Position numbers and translations under genes: made by a program. A stretch of 14,561 nucleotides of DNA from an uncultured Collinsella sp. (GTDB lineage: Bacteria; Actinomycetota; Coriobacteriia; Coriobacteriales; Coriobacteriaceae), in the NCBI GenBank assembly GCA_902478545.1, contig CABSLA010000016.1, forward strand, positions 1-14,561, in the 5' to 3' direction. The notes beneath the pieces were generated by a model. It ran no database searches. It was not told the origin of the DNA and saw nothing but the letters and a program-made list of their open reading frames with translations. Positions 10,625-14,561 of the stretch are shown here, one piece after another; the stretch's first letter is position 1; every line of letters begins with the position of its first letter.

Positions 10625-11058
10625 GCGTACATCAGCGACCGTAAGAGATATCGGAGCACAACGCCCGTTACCGCTCCACAGCAGTCGATCATCACATCGG
10701 TGATCATGCCGGCGCGTCCCGGCACAAAGAGCTGAATCGTCTCGTCGATGGAGGGAATCAGCAGCAGGAACACCGCCGTGGGCAGCAGCACGTCAAAGGT
10801 GCGCCGGCCCTCAAAATCAAAGGCGTGCGTTGCCAGAATGCCAAGCACCATATACTCGGTAAAATGTGCACACTTGCGAACAACAAAGTTGGTCACCCAT
10901 TCATATGGAAGTCCCACGCCGTGCAGGAAACCGCGGATAGTTTCCATGACCGTTAGGCTCAGCGAGCCCGACCCCGAGCCGGGAACCAGCGAATTGCCCC
11001 AGATCAAGAGCGCCATCAGGCAGGTTACAACCGCCCATTTTCGATTGATCTTAACCAT
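10609..11058 (-). CDS. VanZ-like membrane protein
   Basis: This 149-residue protein shows the VanZ pattern: an N-terminal membrane segment (WAVVTCLMALLIWGNS), RKCAHFTEYMVLGIL at 61-75 at the start of the second segment, a third segment (DVLLPTAVFLLLIPSI), then DETIQLFVPGRAGMITDVMI and the last segment to about 140. These are the conserved RKxAHF and DExxQxxxPGR motifs. VanZ proteins confer low-level teicoplanin resistance in some settings, but most family members have no known role. The start is 7 nt after the stop of the upstream gene, with a GGAGG inside that gene's end (12 nt from ATG), so the two form an operon. Confidence 0.88.
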   Translation of the reverse strand: MVKINRKWAVVTCLMALLIWGNSLVPGSGSGSLSLTVMETIRGFLHGVGLPYEWVTNFVVRKCAHFTEYMVLGILATHAFDFEGRRTFDVLLPTAVFLLLIPSIDETIQLFVPGRAGMITDVMIDCCGAVTGVVLRYLLRSLMYAKKAA

Positions 11059-11065
11059 GCAGAAG

Positions 11066-12466
11066 TTATGCCTCCGCGCGGAGCGGCGCGAAGCTGGCGG
11101 TACCGCCCTCGATTACGCTCAGATAGGCACGACCCGTACGCTTGGCGGTAGAGGACTGCAGGCGCTCGATCTCTTCCTCGAGGATCTGATTGACGCGCTC
11201 GTGACGACGATTTTCCATAATGCCGGCGGCAATAGCCTCGGCTCGCTCGATGCTCTCGCGCGAGATACGGGCGGTATCCTCGGGGAACACAGCGCTGTGA
11301 CGGCCGACATAGGCGGGGGCAGCAGGCTGAGGGGCAGCGACGGGAGTGGGGACTGCAACAGGAGCAGGCTCGTCAATCTCATCCAGAATCGCGGTGGCGG
11401 CGGCCCACATGTCCTCGTGGCCCGAGTAATCGGCCATGGGAACATCAACCTCGAGCGAGGCGTCCGGAAGGTCGCCGGTGTCGATGCGATCTTGGGCATC
11501 AATCGATGCGGTGATGGCTGCAGGCTCATCGAGGTCATCGAGATCGATGTCCACGGCACCGGAGATGATAGGCATGCTGGCGAGGTTTGCATTGTACGGC
11601 GCAGCCTCAGCCGCCTGCTGCTGGGCAGGAGCGCCCCAAAGCGAGCTTTCGGCGGCACGGCGGGCGGCAACGGCCTCCTCGTCCGCAGTCATGGCTTCAT
11701 CAACGTACGAATTGTCGGCAGAAGCGTTCGCGTCCGCCGAGGTAGCGTTGTAGGCGTTATTGGCTGCCGCGTTGGCAACGAGTGCCACGAAAGCCGCCGT
11801 GCTGCCCGCAGGGGCGGCCTGGGAACCAGACACGGCGCGTGCCGCGGCGGCGATGTCGTCGCGATTGAAGGAGCCGGTCTGCCCGCCGTTGGTGAGCTCG
11901 TCGATGGCGACTTGATAGACGTCGCGCGAGTGTGCAGGGTCGCAGCTCACCGGCGAATCGTCGTCGAGCATACTGTCGATCATGGACCAAGCCTCGGCCT
12001 CGTCCATGGCATCTGCGGCTCGAGCGATGGTAGGGACACCATCATCGGCATGACGGCGCTGGAACGCACCAGTCAGGCCGGAAAGGAATGCCGAGGTAGA
12101 CTGCTCCGCCTGAGCCTGAGAAGCAGAAGCCGCAGCGTAAGGAGTCGCATCCTGCTGCTGAGCTGGAATCGAGGCGGTCTTGAACTCGCTTTGATGCTGA
12201 TTGAGATTGGCGGCACCGCCCATGGCATCAGGCTGGAACAGACGCTCTTCACGCTGCGCACGGTACTCGGAGATACCCAGCGAGGCGGCATAGATACCCA
12301 CGCCCGCCACCGCGCCCACGGCGAAGGGAACCGCACCCGCCACGACCGTCTCGTTCACCGACGAAAACGGCAGCGTCGCGGCATACATAACCACGGGAGC
12401 GGCAAGGCCGATCCCGCACGAAAGTCCGGCAAGGACTGCTCGTTGTGTTGCATCAGAAGAAGCCAT
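11066..12466 (-). CDS. membrane-anchored protein with long Ala/acid-rich cytoplasmic domain
   Basis: This 466-residue protein is not recognised as a family. Two membrane segments lie at the N-terminus (about 10-33, VLAGLSCGIGLAAPVVMYAA, and 40-65). The rest is low in complexity: Ala/Gln/Ser-rich stretches, acidic patches (DIDLDDLDEP), a Pro/Ala/Val segment (PAPVAVPTPVAAPQPAAPA), then a basic-acidic helix near the C-terminus (ESIERAEAIAAGIMENRRHE and on to EEEIERLQSS), which could be a coiled coil. The ATG at 12466 was chosen for its GGGGAG site; a TTG 27 nt upstream is the alternative. It may organise something at the membrane, but nothing shows what. It leads a two-gene operon with the VanZ-like gene. 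Confidence 0.8.
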   Translation of the reverse strand: MASSDATQRAVLAGLSCGIGLAAPVVMYAATLPFSSVNETVVAGAVPFAVGAVAGVGIYAASLGISEYRAQREERLFQPDAMGGAANLNQHQSEFKTASIPAQQQDATPYAAASASQAQAEQSTSAFLSGLTGAFQRRHADDGVPTIARAADAMDEAEAWSMIDSMLDDDSPVSCDPAHSRDVYQVAIDELTNGGQTGSFNRDDIAAAARAVSGSQAAPAGSTAAFVALVANAAANNAYNATSADANASADNSYVDEAMTADEEAVAARRAAESSLWGAPAQQQAAEAAPYNANLASMPIISGAVDIDLDDLDEPAAITASIDAQDRIDTGDLPDASLEVDVPMADYSGHEDMWAAATAILDEIDEPAPVAVPTPVAAPQPAAPAYVGRHSAVFPEDTARISRESIERAEAIAAGIMENRRHERVNQILEEEIERLQSSTAKRTGRAYLSVIEGGTASFAPLRAEA

Positions 12467-12532
12467 GAGCTCTCCCCATCTTCCAGCACCCAAATCGCAT
12501 CATTCAGTTGGCTGCGCGAGAGAAGATGAAGC

Positions 12533-12545
12533 GGGGCTATGCCCC
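12533..12545 (-). repeat. small hairpin in the 5' leader of the membrane-anchored protein gene
   Basis: GGGGC-N3-GCCCC lies within the roughly 130-nt untranslated leader between the promoter at 12603-12631 and the start at 12466. Apart from this hairpin, the promoter and the rho terminator, the gap 12467-12779 shows nothing I can support. Confidence 0.3.
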
Positions 12546-12602
12546 AAAGCAACGGTATATGGTTCGTTTCATCTGCGTTTTCCGTCGCGAAGCTTAAAAG
12601 CT

Positions 12603-12631
12603 ATTATGCGAAACCGCCCTGTCGATTGCAA
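12603..12631 (-). promoter_or_regulatory. promoter of the membrane-anchored protein/VanZ operon
   Basis: On the minus strand TTGCAA (12631-12626), a 17-bp spacer and CATAAT (12608-12603). The spacing is ideal and both boxes are good. Confidence 0.6.
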
Positions 12632-12710
12632 GCGACGATGTCGGATTGAAACGGGAAACCTGCTGCTTGCCAGTCTTATGGTCAAAAATAAGCGCGGAGC
12701 GGCGATATGG

Positions 12711-12744
12711 AAAAGGGCCGAGGCTCAAAGCCCCGACCCTTTAT
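12711..12744 (-). terminator. intrinsic terminator of rho
   Basis: On the minus strand AAAGGGTCGGGGCT pairs with AGCCTCGGCCCTTT (two G-U pairs) over a 3-nt loop, followed by TTTTCC. It lies about 40 bp after the rho stop codon. Confidence 0.75.
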
Positions 12745-12779
12745 CGCATTGATGACTATCGCTGCGCGTGGATGACAAC

Positions 12780-14561
12780 CTAGAACGTCTGCTCGTAGTC
12801 GCTGTGCTTTTTGGCCGAACGCACCAGGAACTCCTGGTTGGTGTTGGTGCCCTTAAGACCCTTGATAAACGACGCGGCTGCGCGCTCGGTGTTGTTCATG
12901 CCGGCAAGAATGCGACGCAGACCAAAGACAAACGGACGCATCTGCTCGTCGACCAACAGGTCTTCGTTGCGCGTACCGGAGGCAACGGGGTCGATAGCCG
13001 GGAAGATGCGGCGGTCGGCCAGGTCGCGGTCGAGCTTAAGCTCCATGTTGCCGGTACCCTTGAACTCCTCGAAGATGACCTCGTCCATCTTGGAACCGGT
13101 GTCGATGAGGGCAGAGGCCAGGATGGTGAGCGAGCCACCGTTCTCGATATTACGGGCTGCGCCCAGGAAGCGCTTGGGAGGATACAGGGCCGCCGAATCG
13201 ACGCCGCCCGAAAGGATGCGGCCCGAGGCGGGCGCCGCCAAGTTGTAGGCGCGGGCAAGACGCGTAATGGAGTCGAGCACCACCACGACATCGCCGCCCA
13301 GCTCCACGATGCGCTTGGCGCGCTCGATGACGAGCTCTGCCACGCGAGTGTGGTTGTCGGCGGGCATATCGAAGGTCGACGCCACAACCTCACCCTTGAT
13401 GGAACGCTGCATATCGGTGACCTCTTCGGGGCGCTCGTCGACGAGCAGGCAGATGAGGTGCACCTCGGGGTTGTTAATCGAGATAGACTGGCAGATCTTC
13501 TTGAGGATCGTGGTCTTGCCGGCCTTGGGCGGGGACACGATCAGGCCACGCTGACCCTTGCCGATCGGCGACACGATGTCGATGGCGCGACCGGTAATGG
13601 AGTCTTTGCCGTGCTCCATGCGCAGCGGCTCGTTGGGATAGACCGGGGTGAGGTCACCAAACTTGGGGCGGTTGCGAATCTGCTCGGGGTCTAGACCGTT
13701 GACGGTCGTGATTTTGGCGAGGCCGGCGCGCTTGTCGCCGCCGCGCGAAGGACGAAGCGAGCCCTCGATGACGTCGCCCGTGCGCAGACGCGCGGAGCGG
13801 ATGAGGTAGGCGGGGACGAAGGCGTCGTCGTTGGACTTCATGTAACCGTGGGCATGGATGATACCGGAGCTGTCCGGACGAATCTGCAGGATGCCCTTGA
13901 TGTCGCGGAAGCCCTCGGCCTTCGCGGCGGTGACGTAGATCTCCTCGACGAGCTCGGCTTTCTTCTTGCCGGTCGTCTCAATCTCGAACTCCTTGGCCTT
14001 CTCGCGCAGTTCGGCGACCTTCATGGCCGCAAGTTCCTCACGCGAAAGCGTGGGCTCGGTGGGGGCGGCGTTGCGCTCCTTGTTGCGCTGTTTGCGATCG
14101 CGCTGGCGGTTGCGACGGTCGTTGTTGCGGTCGTCCTTGCGCTCGCTGCGCTCGTCGTTGCGCTTGTGCTGGCGACGGTTGGGGCGAGCGTTGTCATCGG
14201 CCTCAGCGGGCGCGGCGTCATCGGTTGCGGCGGCGTCGGCATTGGCCTTAGCGGCGTCATTGGCCTCGGCGCCGGAATCGACCTGCGCTTCGACATCAGC
14301 CTGCTGCTCGGACGCCTTGGCCTTAGCGGACTTCTTGCGACCGCGCTTGGGCTTCTCGGACGCAGGCTGTTCAACGTCCTGGGGCTCGGCGGCATCAGTC
14401 GATGCATCGACGGTCGTCTCGGCGGAATCCTCGGATGCACCCTTCTTGGCAGCCTTGGCCTTGGACGTGCGCTTAGCAGCAGTGCGACGGCTGCGACCGG
14501 GACGGACGTCGGCGGGCTCGACATCGGCGGGAGCAGCCTCTGAAGTCTTAGCATCCTGGAC
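12780..14561 (-). CDS. rho: transcription termination factor Rho, 5' end cut by the window
   Basis: Rho is a hexameric RNA-dependent ATPase that ends transcription. From the conserved domain on, the protein reads LSREELAAMKVAELREKAKE (N-terminal helix bundle), the cold-shock-like RNA-binding domain (GFRDIKGILQIRPDSSG to LRTGDVIEG), Walker A in PPKAGKTT, Walker B VVVVLDSITRLARAYN and the RNA loop with GGVDSAAL. The frame stays open from the methionine at 14024 to the window edge: at least 179 more residues, first Ala/Glu/Lys-rich with KPKRGRKK, then Arg/Asn/Asp-rich (RPNRRQHKRNDERSERKDDR). This is an N-terminal insertion as in other high-G+C actinobacterial Rho proteins. The methionine at 14024 is not the start: it lies inside the N-terminal helix and has no ribosome binding site. 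The gene is followed by its own terminator. Confidence 0.95.
   Translation of the reverse strand, partial: VQDAKTSEAAPADVEPADVRPGRSRRTAAKRTSKAKAAKKGASEDSAETTVDASTDAAEPQDVEQPASEKPKRGRKKSAKAKASEQQADVEAQVDSGAEANDAAKANADAAATDDAAPAEADDNARPNRRQHKRNDERSERKDDRNNDRRNRQRDRKQRNKERNAAPTEPTLSREELAAMKVAELREKAKEFEIETTGKKKAELVEEIYVTAAKAEGFRDIKGILQIRPDSSGIIHAHGYMKSNDDAFVPAYLIRSARLRTGDVIEGSLRPSRGGDKRAGLAKITTVNGLDPEQIRNRPKFGDLTPVYPNEPLRMEHGKDSITGRAIDIVSPIGKGQRGLIVSPPKAGKTTILKKICQSISINNPEVHLICLLVDERPEEVTDMQRSIKGEVVASTFDMPADNHTRVAELVIERAKRIVELGGDVVVVLDSITRLARAYNLAAPASGRILSGGVDSAALYPPKRFLGAARNIENGGSLTILASALIDTGSKMDEVIFEEFKGTGNMELKLDRDLADRRIFPAIDPVASGTRNEDLLVDEQMRPFVFGLRRILAGMNNTERAAASFIKGLKGTNTNQEFLVRSAKKHSDYEQTF

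Noticed and set aside
10748..12529. Long plus-strand open frame opposite the VanZ-like and membrane-anchored protein genes
   Set aside because: It spans two clear minus-strand genes and has no ribosome binding site or domain pattern.
12768..14543. Plus-strand open frames opposite rho
   Set aside because: They are antisense to a highly conserved protein and have antisense-type composition.
1..14561. CRISPR array or insertion sequence
   Set aside because: No regularly spaced repeat series, and no transposase frame or terminal repeats around one were found; the only repeats are the two pairs described.

Overview
The window looks like chromosomal DNA of a G+C-rich member of the Coriobacteriia, most likely Collinsella or a close relative. 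This rests on overall composition, strong GGAGG ribosome binding sites, a Rho factor with a long basic/acidic N-terminal extension of actinobacterial type, and the style of the ROK fructokinase. It is an inference from memory, not a search result.

Positions 1 to about 7940 are one arm of an integrated element, most simply the lysogeny/early arm of a prophage. A tyrosine recombinase (6542-7780) points at a tRNA-Lys gene (3' end at 7940), the likely attachment site. Next inwards come a HicA/HicB toxin-antitoxin pair bracketed by an exact 21-bp repeat, two unrecognised genes that converge with a 4-nt overlap (4632-5228 and 5225-5515), and a repressor/Cro-type switch made of two divergent XRE-type regulators around 3900-4055. 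Leftwards on the minus strand are small early-type genes: another XRE regulator, an excisionase-like protein, three very small membrane proteins, a ParB-domain protein and a Cys-rich protein. Two plus-strand genes, a zinc-ribbon protein and a winged-helix/transmembrane protein, sit inside this minus-strand run. No structural phage genes are visible, so an integrative plasmid-like element cannot be excluded. The other end lies outside the window to the left.

Positions 7940-14561 are host backbone: tandem tRNA-His and tRNA-Lys (minus), a class I aminotransferase (plus), a ROK-family fructokinase (plus), a convergent VanZ-like protein and a membrane-anchored Ala/acid-rich protein (minus, one operon), and rho (minus, its 5' end cut by the window edge). 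Terminators separate most of these units.

The most unusual parts are the accessory gene 4632-5228 with its promoter, tandem hairpins and intrinsic terminator in the leader; a 600-bp segment bracketed by 23-bp inverted repeats (1667-2273); a heavily structured gene-free stretch (2756-2895); and the repeat-flanked hicAB cassette.
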